Shown piece after piece: positions 20,075 through 28,766 of a stretch of DNA of 64,000 nucleotides. A program made the translations under genes and the position numbers. The stretch's first letter is position 1, and every line of letters starts with the position of its first letter. Below the pieces are notes generated by a model. The model was not told the origin of the DNA. It did no database searches and was given only the letters and a program-made list of their open reading frames with translations. The stretch comes from Sphingomonas sp. 1F27F7B (lineage in GTDB: Bacteria; Pseudomonadota; Alphaproteobacteria; Sphingomonadales; Sphingomonadaceae), in contig NZ_SCMK01000002.1 in the NCBI RefSeq assembly GCF_005503355.1, positions 1-64,000 of the forward strand, given 5' to 3'.

Positions 20075-21169
20075 ATGCCGAGCCTGTTCGATCCAATCCA
20101 GCTGGGCGCGATCCCCGCGCCGAACCGCATGCTGATGGCCCCGCTGACGCGCGGTCGCGCAACGCGCGCGCACGTGCCGACGCCGATCATGGCCGAATAT
20201 TATGCGCAGCGGGCAAGCGCCGGGCTGATCATCTCCGAGGCCACCGGCATCAGCCGGCAGGGCCTGGGCTGGGCCTATGCGCCCGGCCTGTGGAGCGACG
20301 CGCAGACCGACGCCTGGAAGCCGATCGTGGAAGCGGTGCACCAGGCCGGCGGGCGCATCGTCGCGCAACTCTGGCACATGGGCCGGCTGGTCCATTCCGA
20401 TTTCCTGGACGGTGCGCAGCCCGTCTCGGCTTCCGCCACCACTGCGCCGGGCACCGTCCGCACCTATCCGGCGGAGGAGAGCGGCGAGATCAAGCGCCCC
20501 TATGGCGCGGCGCGAGTGCTGCACACCGACGAGATCCCCGGCATCCTGGACGACTATGCCATCGCCGCCCGCAATGCGATCCGCGCAGGCTTTGACGGCG
20601 TGCAGATCCACGCCGCGAACGGCTATCTGATCGACCAGTTCCTGCGCGACAATGCCAACTTCCGCGACGACGATTATGGCGGCTCGGTGGCCAACCGGGT
20701 GCGGCTGCTGCGCGAAGTGACGCAGCGGGTGGTCGACACGGTCGGCGGTGACCGCACCGCCGTGCGGCTTTCCCCCAACGGCGAAGTGCAGGGTGTCAAC
20801 GACAGCAGCCCGCATGCGCTGTTCGAGGCGGCGGCGGCGACGCTCGACGAGATCGGCATCGCCTTTCTCGAGATGCGCGAGCCGCGCCCGGGCGGCACCC
20901 GCGGGTTGCCCGATCATCCGCCGGTGCATCCGGTGATGCGCAAGGTGTTCAAGCGCCCGCTCGTGCTCAATGCGGACTATCGCTTCGACGACGCCCAGGC
21001 CGCGCTGGATGCGGGCGAGGCCGATGCGATCGCCTATGGCCGCACCTTCCTAGCCAATCCGGACCTGCCACGGCGGCTGCGCGAGGGACTGCCGCTCAAT
21101 CCGCAGCGCGAGGACCTGTTCTATATCGGCGGGGCCGAGGGCTATACCGACTATCCGGCGGCGGCCTAG
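20075..21169 (+). CDS. Alkene reductase (old yellow enzyme family)
   Basis: FMN-dependent NAD(P)H ene-reductase, 364 residues, of the NemA/old yellow enzyme family; it reduces activated alkenes, nitrate esters or quinones. Seen: FDPIQLGAIPAPNRMLMAPL, QLWHMGRLVH, FDGVQIHAANGYLIDQFL and the C-terminal GRTFLANPDLP. TIM-barrel length fits. AGGAG lies 12 bases before the ATG. The TAG stop is part of the CTAG end of the adjacent palindromic element. Physiological substrate is unknown. Confidence 0.94.
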   Translation: MPSLFDPIQLGAIPAPNRMLMAPLTRGRATRAHVPTPIMAEYYAQRASAGLIISEATGISRQGLGWAYAPGLWSDAQTDAWKPIVEAVHQAGGRIVAQLWHMGRLVHSDFLDGAQPVSASATTAPGTVRTYPAEESGEIKRPYGAARVLHTDEIPGILDDYAIAARNAIRAGFDGVQIHAANGYLIDQFLRDNANFRDDDYGGSVANRVRLLREVTQRVVDTVGGDRTAVRLSPNGEVQGVNDSSPHALFEAAAATLDEIGIAFLEMREPRPGGTRGLPDHPPVHPVMRKVFKRPLVLNADYRFDDAQAALDAGEADAIAYGRTFLANPDLPRRLREGLPLNPQREDLFYIGGAEGYTDYPAAA

Positions 21170-21366
21170 GCAGTGAACCCAAACAAATATCTGATGTTCC
21201 TTCGTCATCCCCGCGCAGGCGGGGATCCAGAGTTATGCGTGGAGCGGGCGCGGCACGTCCTGCCCTCTTCGGACAGCGTTCGCATGATGGCGCCGGTATC
21301 CCCTGCTACCCTGGATCCCCGCCTGCGCGGGGATGACGGAGTTAGCTGAATGAGTCCCCAACCTAG
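21166..21366. mobile_element. MITE-like palindromic element, copy 1 (long form)
   Basis: A 201-bp element bounded by CTAG at both ends. Inside, an exact 28-bp inverted repeat (21203-21230 and 21311-21338, core CCCCGCGCAGGCGGGG) flanks 80 bp of unique sequence. The right end read inward is CTAGGTTGGGGACTC; the left end is a degraded partner, CTAGGCAGTGAACCC. Copy 2 at 45685-45777 shares both ends and the core. Each flanking convergent gene stops exactly in the CTAG (TAG), so CTAG is probably the duplicated target. No coding capacity. Confidence 0.75.
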
Positions 21367-21827
21367 CCTTCGTCCGCGTTCAGCGCGGTGAGCCAGGTGG
21401 TGGCGGCGGTGCGGAGGCCGCCACGCGTCTTGGGATTGAGCGCGAGAAAGCCCAGCACGAACATGACCGGCCAGCCGATGATCGCGATGCAGACGATCGC
21501 CACCACCAGCAGGATCGCGGCGACGATGGCGATCTGGCCCTGACCCTCCTGGTCGATGCGGATCGTGCGCGGGCCTTCATCGTCGAACCAGCGCGCGGTG
21601 GTGAAGCCCAGCCCGTCCCCATTTGCATGAGGGCCGCGCGGCTCGGGTTTCCGGAGCCGCGGCGCGACCCGATCCCGCGGGCGCGGCGCTTCCATGCGCC
21701 GCCGCCGCTCGCCCGGCATTTCCGGGGCGCCGGGAACCGGGCGGACCGGCCCGCCCGCCAGCGTGTCGATCACGACGAGCCGGCGCCCCTGCTCCACTAC
21801 GCGGTAGCGGGTCGGGGGCATGTCCAT
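21363..21827 (-). CDS. Hypothetical membrane protein after ribH
   Basis: A 154-residue protein. The N-terminal half is basic and proline-rich (residues about 25-75), and the C-terminal half has a hydrophobic stretch of about 35 residues (QIAIVAAILLVVAIVCIAI then WPVMFVLGFLALNP) that could form two helices. No known domain is recognised. The start could be either of two ATGs (21827 or 21821). It lies four bases after ribH on the same strand, so it may be co-transcribed with the riboflavin genes. Its TAG stop lies in the element end. Confidence 0.6.
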   Translation of the reverse strand: MDMPPTRYRVVEQGRRLVVIDTLAGGPVRPVPGAPEMPGERRRRMEAPRPRDRVAPRLRKPEPRGPHANGDGLGFTTARWFDDEGPRTIRIDQEGQGQIAIVAAILLVVAIVCIAIIGWPVMFVLGFLALNPKTRGGLRTAATTWLTALNADEG

Positions 21828-21831
21828 GGGA

Positions 21832-22251
21832 TCAGCCGAACCTGCCCTTGAGCGCGAGCATCGCCAGCGCGGTCTTGGCGGCCTCGCCGCCCTTGTCCTT
21901 CTCGTCCGGCCTGGCGCGGGTGAGCGCCTGCGCCTCGTTTTCGACCGTGAGGATGCCGTTGCCGATCGGCAGCGAATCCATCGCCAGCGCCATCAGGCCG
22001 CGCGCGCTTTCGTTCGAGACGACTTCGAAATGATAGGTCTCGCCGCGGATCACCACGCCGAGCGCCACGAACGCATCGTAGCGGCCGGTCTCGGCGGCCA
22101 TCGCCACCGCGCCCGGAATCTCGAGCGCGCCGGGGACGGTGACGGTCTCGTGGGCATGGCCCGCGGCCTCGATCGCGGCACGGGCGCCATCGAGCAGCAA
22201 GTCATTCAGATGCGCGTAGAAGCGCGCTTCGACGATCAGGACACGTGCCAA
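21832..22251 (-). CDS. ribH: 6,7-dimethyl-8-ribityllumazine synthase
   Basis: Penultimate enzyme of riboflavin synthesis, 139 residues, joining the pyrimidine and the 3,4-dihydroxy-2-butanone 4-phosphate. Seen: [34 protein letters not shown] with the catalytic His region, and [14 protein letters not shown]. The start is TTG one base after the ribB stop (TGACTTG), preceded by GGAGAAT; the family N-terminus [11 protein letters not shown] agrees. Co-translated with ribB. Confidence 0.95.
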   Translation of the reverse strand: MARVLIVEARFYAHLNDLLLDGARAAIEAAGHAHETVTVPGALEIPGAVAMAAETGRYDAFVALGVVIRGETYHFEVVSNESARGLMALAMDSLPIGNGILTVENEAQALTRARPDEKDKGGEAAKTALAMLALKGRFG

Positions 22252-22252
22252 G

Positions 22253-23401
22253 TCATTCTCCGGTATCGATGGGCCGCTCGCCGACGATCGACAGGCCATA
22301 GCCGTCGAGCCCGACCAGCGTGTGATGGGTGTTGGTAAGCAGGATCATGTCCTGTACGCCGAGTTCGGTGAGGATCGTCGCGCCGACGCCGTAATCGCGC
22401 AGCTCGTCCATGTCCTTGGCCTCCAGCTTGCCTTCGCGGGCCTGGAGCGCGACGCTGAACTGGTCGGGTCGCGGCTTGTTGATCACCACGACCACGCCCG
22501 CGCCTTCCTCGGCGATGATTTCCATCGAGCGGCGCAGCAGCCCGCCACGCGCGCCGCCTTCGCCGAAAATGTCGGAAAAGGGCGAGAGCGCGTGCATGCG
22601 CACCAGCGTGGGCCTGGCCGGATCGATCCTGCCCTTCACCAACGCGACCTGCTCGCTCCCGGTGGCCTTGTTCCAGAAGGTCATCGCGGTCCACTCGCCG
22701 CCCCATTCGCTCTCGAAGCGCGTCTCGGCCCGCTTCTCGACGAGATGATCGTAGCGCCGGCGATAGGCGATCAGGTCGCGGATCGTGCCGAGCTTCAGAT
22801 TGTGGAACTGGGCAAAGGCGATGAGATCGTCGAGACGGGCCATCGTCCCGTCGTCCTTCATGATCTCGCAGATCACGCCCGACGGGTTGAGCCCGGCGAG
22901 CCGCGCCAGGTCCACCGCCGCCTCGGTATGGCCGGTGCGGACGAGGACGCCGCCGTCGCGCGCGATCAGCGGGAAGACATGGCCGGGCGACGTGATCGCG
23001 TCGGGACCGTTGGCCGCGTCGATCGCCACCGCCACGGTGCGCGCGCGGTCGGCGGCGGAAATGCCGGTCGAAATGCCTTCCTTCGCTTCGATCGAGACCG
23101 TGAACGCCGTGCCGAGCGGCGTGCCGTTCACGCGCGCCATCGGCTCGAGCTGAAGCTGACGCCCGCGCTCGGCAGTGAGCGCTAGGCAGATCAGCCCACG
23201 CCCGAAGCGCGCCATGAAGTTGACTGCGTCGGGCGTCGCCATCTGGGCGGGGATGACGAGGTCGCCTTCGTTCTCGCGATCCTCGTCATCGACCAGGATC
23301 ACCATCCGGCCGTTGCGGGCCTCGTCGATCAGCTCCTCGGGCGAGGAAAGGAAAGCGTGCTTCAACCGCCCAAGTTCATTGGCTCGTTCAGGCTTTGCCA
23401 C
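22253..23401 (-). CDS. ribB: 3,4-dihydroxy-2-butanone 4-phosphate synthase with degenerate GTP cyclohydrolase II-like domain
   Basis: A 382-residue RibBA-type fusion. The N-terminal half (about 1-215) is a complete DHBP synthase with [13 protein letters not shown] at 37-49 and the [10 protein letters not shown] segment. The C-terminal half resembles GTP cyclohydrolase II, but the three zinc cysteines are replaced by S273, A284 and G286, and the NPRK-like loop reads THHT. Only DHBP synthase activity is expected. GTG start at 23401 has GGAG seven bases upstream and overlaps ribE by 14 bp; a TTG at 23365 is the alternative. Similar RibBX proteins are reported in alphaproteobacteria (memory). Confidence 0.93.
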   Translation of the reverse strand: MAKPERANELGRLKHAFLSSPEELIDEARNGRMVILVDDEDRENEGDLVIPAQMATPDAVNFMARFGRGLICLALTAERGRQLQLEPMARVNGTPLGTAFTVSIEAKEGISTGISAADRARTVAVAIDAANGPDAITSPGHVFPLIARDGGVLVRTGHTEAAVDLARLAGLNPSGVICEIMKDDGTMARLDDLIAFAQFHNLKLGTIRDLIAYRRRYDHLVEKRAETRFESEWGGEWTAMTFWNKATGSEQVALVKGRIDPARPTLVRMHALSPFSDIFGEGGARGGLLRRSMEIIAEEGAGVVVVINKPRPDQFSVALQAREGKLEAKDMDELRDYGVGATILTELGVQDMILLTNTHHTLVGLDGYGLSIVGERPIDTGE

Positions 23402-24026
23402 GAAGGGACTCCATGCGCTGCAGATAGCGGGCGAGCACGTCGATCTCGAGATTGACGGCCTGCCCGGCTTCCAATGTCCCGAATGTAGTGACGGAAGCGG
23501 TGTGGGGAATGATGTTGACGTCGAATTCGACGCCGGCATCGGTATCGTGCACCGAATTGACGGTGAGCGAGATGCCGTCGATGGTGATCGAGCCCTTGGG
23601 CGCGATATACGGCGCCAATTCGGGGCCCGCGGCGATCACGACATGATGCGAGCCGCCGACCTCCTCGATCGACTTGACGCTGCCGATGCCGTCGACATGC
23701 CCGGTGACGATATGCCCGCCCAGCTCGTCGCCCAGGCGCAGCGCGCGCTCGAGATTGAGCTTGCGGCCCGAGGCCCACATGCCGGGCGCGGTGCGGCTGA
23801 TCGTCTCGCCCGAGACGTCGAAGGCGACCCAGCCGGCGCCCCCCTCTCCGACGCCTCCGCCTCCAACGCCCTTGTCGACCACCGTCAGGCAGATGCCAGA
23901 GCAGGAGATCGACGCGCCGAGGTCGATCCCCGCGATTTCATAGGCGGTGGAGACGCGGACGTGCAGGTCGCCCTGCTTCTCCGTCGCCTCGACCGTGCCG
24001 ATATCAGTGACGATTCCCGTGAACAT
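23388..24026 (-). CDS. ribE: Riboflavin synthase alpha chain
   Basis: Last enzyme of riboflavin synthesis, 212 residues, dismutating two lumazines. The start [12 protein letters not shown] is the family hallmark; two lumazine-binding repeats follow ([11 protein letters not shown] and the C-terminal half with SLTVNSVHD). A Gly-rich insertion of about ten residues ([10 protein letters not shown], about 54-63) is unusual and sits in a loop of repeat 1. AAGGA lies just before the ATG. Middle of the ribD-ribE-ribB-ribH row. Confidence 0.95.
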   Translation of the reverse strand: MFTGIVTDIGTVEATEKQGDLHVRVSTAYEIAGIDLGASISCSGICLTVVDKGVGGGGVGEGGAGWVAFDVSGETISRTAPGMWASGRKLNLERALRLGDELGGHIVTGHVDGIGSVKSIEEVGGSHHVVIAAGPELAPYIAPKGSITIDGISLTVNSVHDTDAGVEFDVNIIPHTASVTTFGTLEAGQAVNLEIDVLARYLQRMESLRGKA

Positions 24027-24078
24027 CAGGAGTCCTTGCTGTGCCGTGTGCGGGCGGAAAACCGGAAACCATTTTTCC

Positions 24079-25047
24079 TCATGAGGCGGCCTCGTAGACC
24101 TCCATCCTGTCACTGCCAAGCATGCGGCTGTCGATGAGCCGCCAGCGGCCATGCGCATCCCCCAGCCGGGCCAGCCCGATATCGCCGAGCGCCGCCATGC
24201 CTGCGCCGACCAGGATCGGCGCGCGATAGAGCAGCAGCCGGTCGACCAGATCGGCGCGGAGAAAGGCCGCGGCAGTCTCGGCGCCCCCCTCGACGAAGAG
24301 ATGATCGACGCCCTCGAGCGCAGCGATATCCTCGGGGCGGGCGAGCGTGCCGGTCGAGGAGAGCATCAGGCGGCGGGGAGAACGCGCCTCCAGCCCGGGC
24401 AGGCGAACGTCGAGCCGGGGCCGATCGATCTCCATCGTCCGGCGGCCGACCAGGATCGCCTCGTGCCGGCTGCGTTCCAGATGCGTATGGGCGCGGGCCC
24501 CTTCGCCGGTGATCCACCGGCTTTCGCCGGAAGCCAGCGCGATCCGGCCATCGAGCGAAGTCGCGAGCTTGAGCGTGACGAAAGGACGATGCCTTGCGAG
24601 CCGGGTCAGGAAGCCGGCCATCGCGCGACGCGCATCCTCGGCACGAACGCCTTCGGTCACTTCGATCCCCGCGGCGCGCAGGCGGGCGGCTCCCGCTCCA
24701 TTGGTCCGGGGATCGGGATCGCCGAGCGCGATCACCACCCGGGCGACGCCGGCTGCGACCAGCAGGCCGGAACAGGCCGGGCCGCGCGGGGACTCATGTG
24801 CGCAAGGCTCGAGCGTGGCGTAGCAAGTCGCGCCGCGCGACTTCTCCCCCGCCTGAGCGAGCGCCATCGCCTCGGCATGCGGGCGGCCCCCGGGCTGCGT
24901 CCAGCCGCGGCCGACCACCTTGCCGTCCCGCACGAGCACGCAGCCGACATTGGGATTGGGCGCGGTCCGCCCCCGCCCGCGCTCGGCCAGCGCGAGCGCG
25001 GCGCCCATCCGGCGCGCATCGCTCAGAAGCCGTGGCTGGTCAGCCAA
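24079..25047 (-). CDS. ribD: Bifunctional riboflavin deaminase/reductase RibD
   Basis: A 322-residue two-domain enzyme. The deaminase half has PHAEAMAL (zinc His, catalytic Glu) and [17 protein letters not shown] (zinc cysteines); the reductase half (about 145-320) has [16 protein letters not shown] and [13 protein letters not shown]. It performs the second and third steps of the pathway. The start is probably TTG at 25047, overlapping the upstream membrane-protein gene by 25 bp; ATG 14 codons on is the alternative but would trim the domain start. First gene of the riboflavin row. Confidence 0.94.
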   Translation of the reverse strand: MADQPRLLSDARRMGAALALAERGRGRTAPNPNVGCVLVRDGKVVGRGWTQPGGRPHAEAMALAQAGEKSRGATCYATLEPCAHESPRGPACSGLLVAAGVARVVIALGDPDPRTNGAGAARLRAAGIEVTEGVRAEDARRAMAGFLTRLARHRPFVTLKLATSLDGRIALASGESRWITGEGARAHTHLERSRHEAILVGRRTMEIDRPRLDVRLPGLEARSPRRLMLSSTGTLARPEDIAALEGVDHLFVEGGAETAAAFLRADLVDRLLLYRAPILVGAGMAALGDIGLARLGDAHGRWRLIDSRMLGSDRMEVYEAAS

Positions 25048-25370
25048 TCGTCATATTTCTTGAATTCGGCCTGGCGCTTCTTCTGCGCCGCCTCGATCGC
25101 CGCCTTGCGCTTCATCTCCTCGGGCAGGTCCTTGGCCTGCTGTGCCTTGATGTCCGCGTCGCTGCGATCGAGCCGCCATTGCTGCACATAGATGATGTCG
25201 CGCTTGTAGGGCGTGGCGACGTTCGAATCCTTCACGAACATCCACAGGATCACCAGCGTGACCGCCATGGCCAGCATCATGAACCACAGCTCATAGGGCT
25301 TGCGGGTGGCAAGCCAGCGCCGCAGGTCGCCGAATGCGCGCAGGGGGTTGAATCTCTGAAGGTAGCTCAT
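25023..25370 (-). CDS. Hypothetical single-helix membrane protein
   Basis: A 115-residue protein with one transmembrane helix at about 30-48 (WFMMLAMAVTLVILWMFV), a cytoplasmic N-terminus (MSYLQRFNPLRAFGDLRR) and a charged, probably coiled C-terminal tail rich in K, E, A and Q. The ATG at 25370 was chosen because of GGCGGCGAG upstream; an earlier in-frame ATG is at 25427. No domain is recognised. It overlaps ribD, so it may be in the riboflavin transcript. Confidence 0.7.
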   Translation of the reverse strand: MSYLQRFNPLRAFGDLRRWLATRKPYELWFMMLAMAVTLVILWMFVKDSNVATPYKRDIIYVQQWRLDRSDADIKAQQAKDLPEEMKRKAAIEAAQKKRQAEFKKYDDWLTSHGF

Positions 25371-25437
25371 CTCGCCGCCGAAGATAGGAGCGCGGAGGCC
25401 CGAGAGCCAGCCCCCGCGCTCCATCAAGGACGTTCCG

Positions 25438-26103
25438 TTACTGGTCCTTGATCTGGAAGGTGACGCTGAGCGTCATCCAGCTCTCCTCGGCCACGCCGCC
25501 GCGCGTCGCCGGCTTGAACCGCCATTTGGACAGCGCCTGCTGCCTGGTCGCCTCGAAGAAGGCGGGGCTGGTGGCGCTGACCTGCTCGACTGACTTGACC
25601 CGACCATCGGCGCCGACCAGCACCCGGACCGAGACGCGCCCGTCGCGCTGGGCGCGCAGTTCCGAAGCCGGATAGTTCGGCTGGAAGGCGTCGGCATAGC
25701 GCGGATCGCGCTTCGCGCCGATCAGGGACGAGACCGGCCTGGGCGGATCGACCGTGACCGGCGGGCCAGACTCGACCGGCTTGGCGATGTCCGGCTGCAC
25801 CGGCGGGATATCCGGCGTGGTCTTCAGCGTCACGATGCTGTCGGTCTTCAGGACCGGATCGGGCGCAGTGATCTGCGGCTGGGTTCGCGTCTCCGCCTTG
25901 ATCTTGGGTTTCTCGACCGGCTTGATCTCCGGCGGCACCGGATCGAGCGGGATCTGCCTCGCCTCGAAGGTCGGCGCGATGTGTTTGATGATGTTCGGCG
26001 CCGAGTAGATCATCCCGGTGATGATCGCCCCGCTGATGAGCAGCGACGCCCCGATGCTGACGGCGCGCGATTGCTGGGGCTGGTAGCGATGTTCGGCATA
26101 CAT
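25438..26103 (-). CDS. TonB-like energy transducer
   Basis: A 221-residue inner-membrane/periplasmic protein that would couple the proton gradient to outer-membrane receptors such as the one at the left end. One N-terminal helix (about 16-36, IGASLLISGAIITGMIYSA), a Pro/Lys-rich periplasmic linker (PPEIKPVEKPKIKAE), and a TonB_C domain from about 130 with GRVSVRVLVGADGRVKSVEQ. GGAG about ten bases before the chosen ATG. ExbB/ExbD are not in this window. Confidence 0.9.
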   Translation of the reverse strand: MYAEHRYQPQQSRAVSIGASLLISGAIITGMIYSAPNIIKHIAPTFEARQIPLDPVPPEIKPVEKPKIKAETRTQPQITAPDPVLKTDSIVTLKTTPDIPPVQPDIAKPVESGPPVTVDPPRPVSSLIGAKRDPRYADAFQPNYPASELRAQRDGRVSVRVLVGADGRVKSVEQVSATSPAFFEATRQQALSKWRFKPATRGGVAEESWMTLSVTFQIKDQ

Positions 26104-26188
26104 GGCGTTGCACTCCATCTCCAACGCCGGTCCAGGCCGGCAAAAGCGATGATACATCATTACATATCCGGCGCAAATGCTTTGTCGA

Positions 26189-27514
26189 TCATGCGCTCTC
26201 CAGGCGCGCCAGGGCATTTTCCTTGCCGATCAGCGGAAGCAGGGCGCCCATGTCCGGCCCGTGCTCGCGGCCGGTAAGGGCGAGTCGCAGGGGGAGAAAG
26301 AGCGCGCGGCCCTTGCGCCCGGTCGCCGCCTTGAGCGCGCCGGTGAGTTCGGGCCAGGGGTTCGACCAGTCGATGTCCCTGGCGATCCCGGCGGCCAGGG
26401 CGAGGAAGGCGCGATCCTCTTCCGGAATCGTCGCGGAGACCGGTCCCTCGACCACCTGCCACCAGCCCGCCGCCTCGGCGACGGTCGACAGATTGGGGCG
26501 GATCGCTTCCCAGCCGGCCTCGGTCATGCCGGCAGGCAAGCGGCTCTTCGCTGCCGCAAAGCCGAGCTGGTGAACGATGCGGGCATTGAGCTGGGCCAGT
26601 TCCTCCTCGTCGAAGCGCGCCGGCGCGCGGCCGAAGCGCGCGAAGTCGAAGCGCTCGATCAGCGGCGCCGGATCGACGAACGGTTCGACGGGATCGCTGG
26701 TGCCAAGCCGGGCGAGCAGCGCGATCAGCGCCTGGGGCTCGATGCCCGCTTCCCGGAAATGGGCGATGCCGAGCGAGCCCAGCCGCTTGGAAAGCTTGCC
26801 CTCGGCGCCGGTGAGCAGCGCCTCGTGCGCGAACCGCGGCGCGGCGGCGCCGAGCGCCGCGAACATCTGGAGCTGAGTCGCGGTGTTCGAGACATGGTCC
26901 TCGCCGCGCACGACATGCGAGACGGCCATGTCGACATCGTCGATCACCGAGGGGAGCAGATAGAGCCAGGAGCCGTCGGCGCGGCGAACCACCGGGTCGC
27001 TCATCGTCTTCGGATCGAAGCGCTGGGGCCCACGGACCAGATCGTCCCATTCGATCATGGCGTCATGATCGAGCCTGAAGCGCCAGTGCGGGCGGACACC
27101 CTCGGCTTCCAGCCTTGCCCTGTCGGCGTCGCTCAGCGCCAGCGCGGCCCGGTCATAGACCGGGGGCAGGCCGCGGCCGAGCAGCACCTTGCGCTTGAGA
27201 TCGAGTTCCTGCGCGGACTCATATGCCGGATAGACGCGGCCGGCGGCCTTCAATTCCTCGAAACGCGCCTCGTAGCGGCCGAAGCGGGCGGACTGGCGCT
27301 CCTCGCCATCGGGGTTCAGCCCCAGCCAGGCGAGATCGGCACGGATCGCCTCGACGAAGCGCTCTTCCGAACGCTCGCCATCGGTGTCGTCGATACGCAG
27401 CAGGAAACGGCCGCCCTGGCCTTGCGCGAACATCCAGTTGTGGAGCGCGGTGCGGATATTGCCGACATGGAGCGTGCCCGTGGGGCTCGGCGCGAAACGG
27501 GTGATGACGGTCAT
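26189..27514 (-). CDS. gltX: Glutamate--tRNA ligase
   Basis: Class I tRNA synthetase of 441 residues that charges tRNA-Glu. The HIGH motif is H16-V-G-N19 in SPTGTLHVGNIRTAL; the KMSKS-like loop is KLSKR at 240-244. The VVRGEDHVSNTATQLQM block is typical. The zinc-binding cysteines found in E. coli GltX are absent. Alphaproteobacteria often carry two GltX; this could be the one that charges tRNA-Glu or tRNA-Gln, and cannot be decided here. Divergent from prs with about 130 bp between. Confidence 0.95.
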   Translation of the reverse strand: MTVITRFAPSPTGTLHVGNIRTALHNWMFAQGQGGRFLLRIDDTDGERSEERFVEAIRADLAWLGLNPDGEERQSARFGRYEARFEELKAAGRVYPAYESAQELDLKRKVLLGRGLPPVYDRAALALSDADRARLEAEGVRPHWRFRLDHDAMIEWDDLVRGPQRFDPKTMSDPVVRRADGSWLYLLPSVIDDVDMAVSHVVRGEDHVSNTATQLQMFAALGAAAPRFAHEALLTGAEGKLSKRLGSLGIAHFREAGIEPQALIALLARLGTSDPVEPFVDPAPLIERFDFARFGRAPARFDEEELAQLNARIVHQLGFAAAKSRLPAGMTEAGWEAIRPNLSTVAEAAGWWQVVEGPVSATIPEEDRAFLALAAGIARDIDWSNPWPELTGALKAATGRKGRALFLPLRLALTGREHGPDMGALLPLIGKENALARLESA

Positions 27515-27643
27515 CCGCTGCCCTTAGCCCCGCCACCAGGCATGCGCCACCGGCGGATTTGCCGTGTATAAGCCAACTCCCCGGCTTGCCCCGCCGGGAA
27601 TCGGCTGACAAAGGGGGCCACGAGCGAACGCGGGAGACTTTCG

Positions 27644-28579
27644 ATGAAATTGATGGCCGGCAATTCGAACCTGCCGCTCGCCAAGGCGATCGCCGAGTAT
27701 CTCGAGATCCCGTTGACCCAGGCGAACGTCCGCCGCTTCGCCGACGAGGAGATCTTCGTCGAGATCCTCGAGAATGTCCGCGGCGAGGACGTGTTCGTGA
27801 TGCAGTCGACGTCGTTCCCCGCGAACGACAATCTGATGGAAATGCTGATCATGATCGATGCGCTGAAGCGCGCATCGGCGCGGCGGATCACCGCGGTGCT
27901 TCCCTATTTCGGCTATGCCCGCCAGGACCGGAAGCCCGGCCCGCGCACCCCGATCTCGGCCAAGCTGGTCGCCAACCTCGTCACAACCGCAGGCGCCGAC
28001 CGCGTCCTCTCGGTCGACCTGCACGCCGGGCAGATCCAGGGCTTCTTCGACATCCCGACCGACAATCTCTTCGCCGCCCCGGTGATGAGCGCCGACATCC
28101 ACAGCCGCTTCCCGGGCAAGCAATGGATGGTCGTCTCGCCCGACGTGGGCGGCGTGGTCCGCGCCCGCGCGCTGGCCAAGCGGCTCGACAACGCCCCGCT
28201 CGCCATCGTCGACAAGCGCCGCGAGCGCCCGGGCGAATCGGAAGTGATGAACATCATCGGCAATGTCGAGGGACGCTTCTGCATCCTGATCGACGACATC
28301 GTCGATTCGGCGGGCACGCTGTGCAACGCCGCCGCCGCGCTGAAGGCATCGGGCGCCGAGGACGTGGTCGCCTATTGCACGCACGGCGTGCTCTCCGGCG
28401 GCGCCGTCGCCCGCGTCGACGGATCGGCGCTGGCCGAGCTCGTGATCACCGACTCGATCGGCAATCACGCTGTGATCGCCGAAAGCAGCAAGATCCGTCA
28501 CCTGACGATCGCGCCCCTGCTCGCCGAGGCGATCAAGCGGATCGCCGACGAGAGCTCGGTCTCCTCGCTGTTCGACTGA
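27644..28579 (+). CDS. prs: Ribose-phosphate pyrophosphokinase
   Basis: Makes PRPP from ribose 5-phosphate and ATP, 311 residues. Seen: [16 protein letters not shown], the [14 protein letters not shown]-binding block, [13 protein letters not shown], and the PRPP loop [16 protein letters not shown] near the C-terminus. Length is normal for bacterial class I enzymes. A strong hairpin follows the stop. Assignment is secure. Confidence 0.97.
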   Translation: MKLMAGNSNLPLAKAIAEYLEIPLTQANVRRFADEEIFVEILENVRGEDVFVMQSTSFPANDNLMEMLIMIDALKRASARRITAVLPYFGYARQDRKPGPRTPISAKLVANLVTTAGADRVLSVDLHAGQIQGFFDIPTDNLFAAPVMSADIHSRFPGKQWMVVSPDVGGVVRARALAKRLDNAPLAIVDKRRERPGESEVMNIIGNVEGRFCILIDDIVDSAGTLCNAAAALKASGAEDVVAYCTHGVLSGGAVARVDGSALAELVITDSIGNHAVIAESSKIRHLTIAPLLAEAIKRIADESSVSSLFD

Positions 28580-28589
28580 TCCCGAACCC

Positions 28590-28630
28590 GGCAAAGTGAA
28601 GGGAGTCGACCGACATTCCTTCACTTTGCC
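28590..28630 (+). terminator. Strong hairpin after prs
   Basis: GGCAAAGTGAAGG pairs perfectly with CCTTCACTTTGCC (13 bp) around a 15-base loop, starting 11 bases after the prs stop. There is no T-run, so it is an atypical terminator or 3'-end stabiliser. The AAAGTGAAGGGAG half is repeated at 49062. Confidence 0.55.
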
Positions 28631-28718
28631 GCTCGCGCCGCGCCGCCGCGTGAAACGGGCGAAAGGCGCAGCGCAGGTCATGGCGACGACCGCAGCACGC
28701 GAAATCCTACATTGAAAG

Positions 28719-28766
28719 CCTAAAGCGCCGCCTCGGCGAAAACCTAGAGCGTCGCCTCGGCGACGA
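28719..28766. repeat. 24-bp tandem duplication at the TauE gene end
   Basis: Two imperfect 24-bp units, 28719-28742 and 28743-28766, match at 20 of 24 positions. The second contains the last codons and stop of the TauE gene; the first, beyond the stop, would code for FAEAAL and a stop, an echo of VAEATL. It looks like a small tandem duplication of the gene tail. Confidence 0.6.

Noticed and set aside
21203..21338. Reading the 28-bp inverted repeat as an ordinary terminator
   Set aside because: Arms are separated by 80 bp, there is no T-run, and the whole unit has element ends; it is better explained as part of the mobile element.
24000..25050. FMN riboswitch upstream of ribD or in the riboflavin row
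   Set aside because: No conserved AGGGAU or similar FMN-element helices were seen; ribD overlaps the upstream gene.
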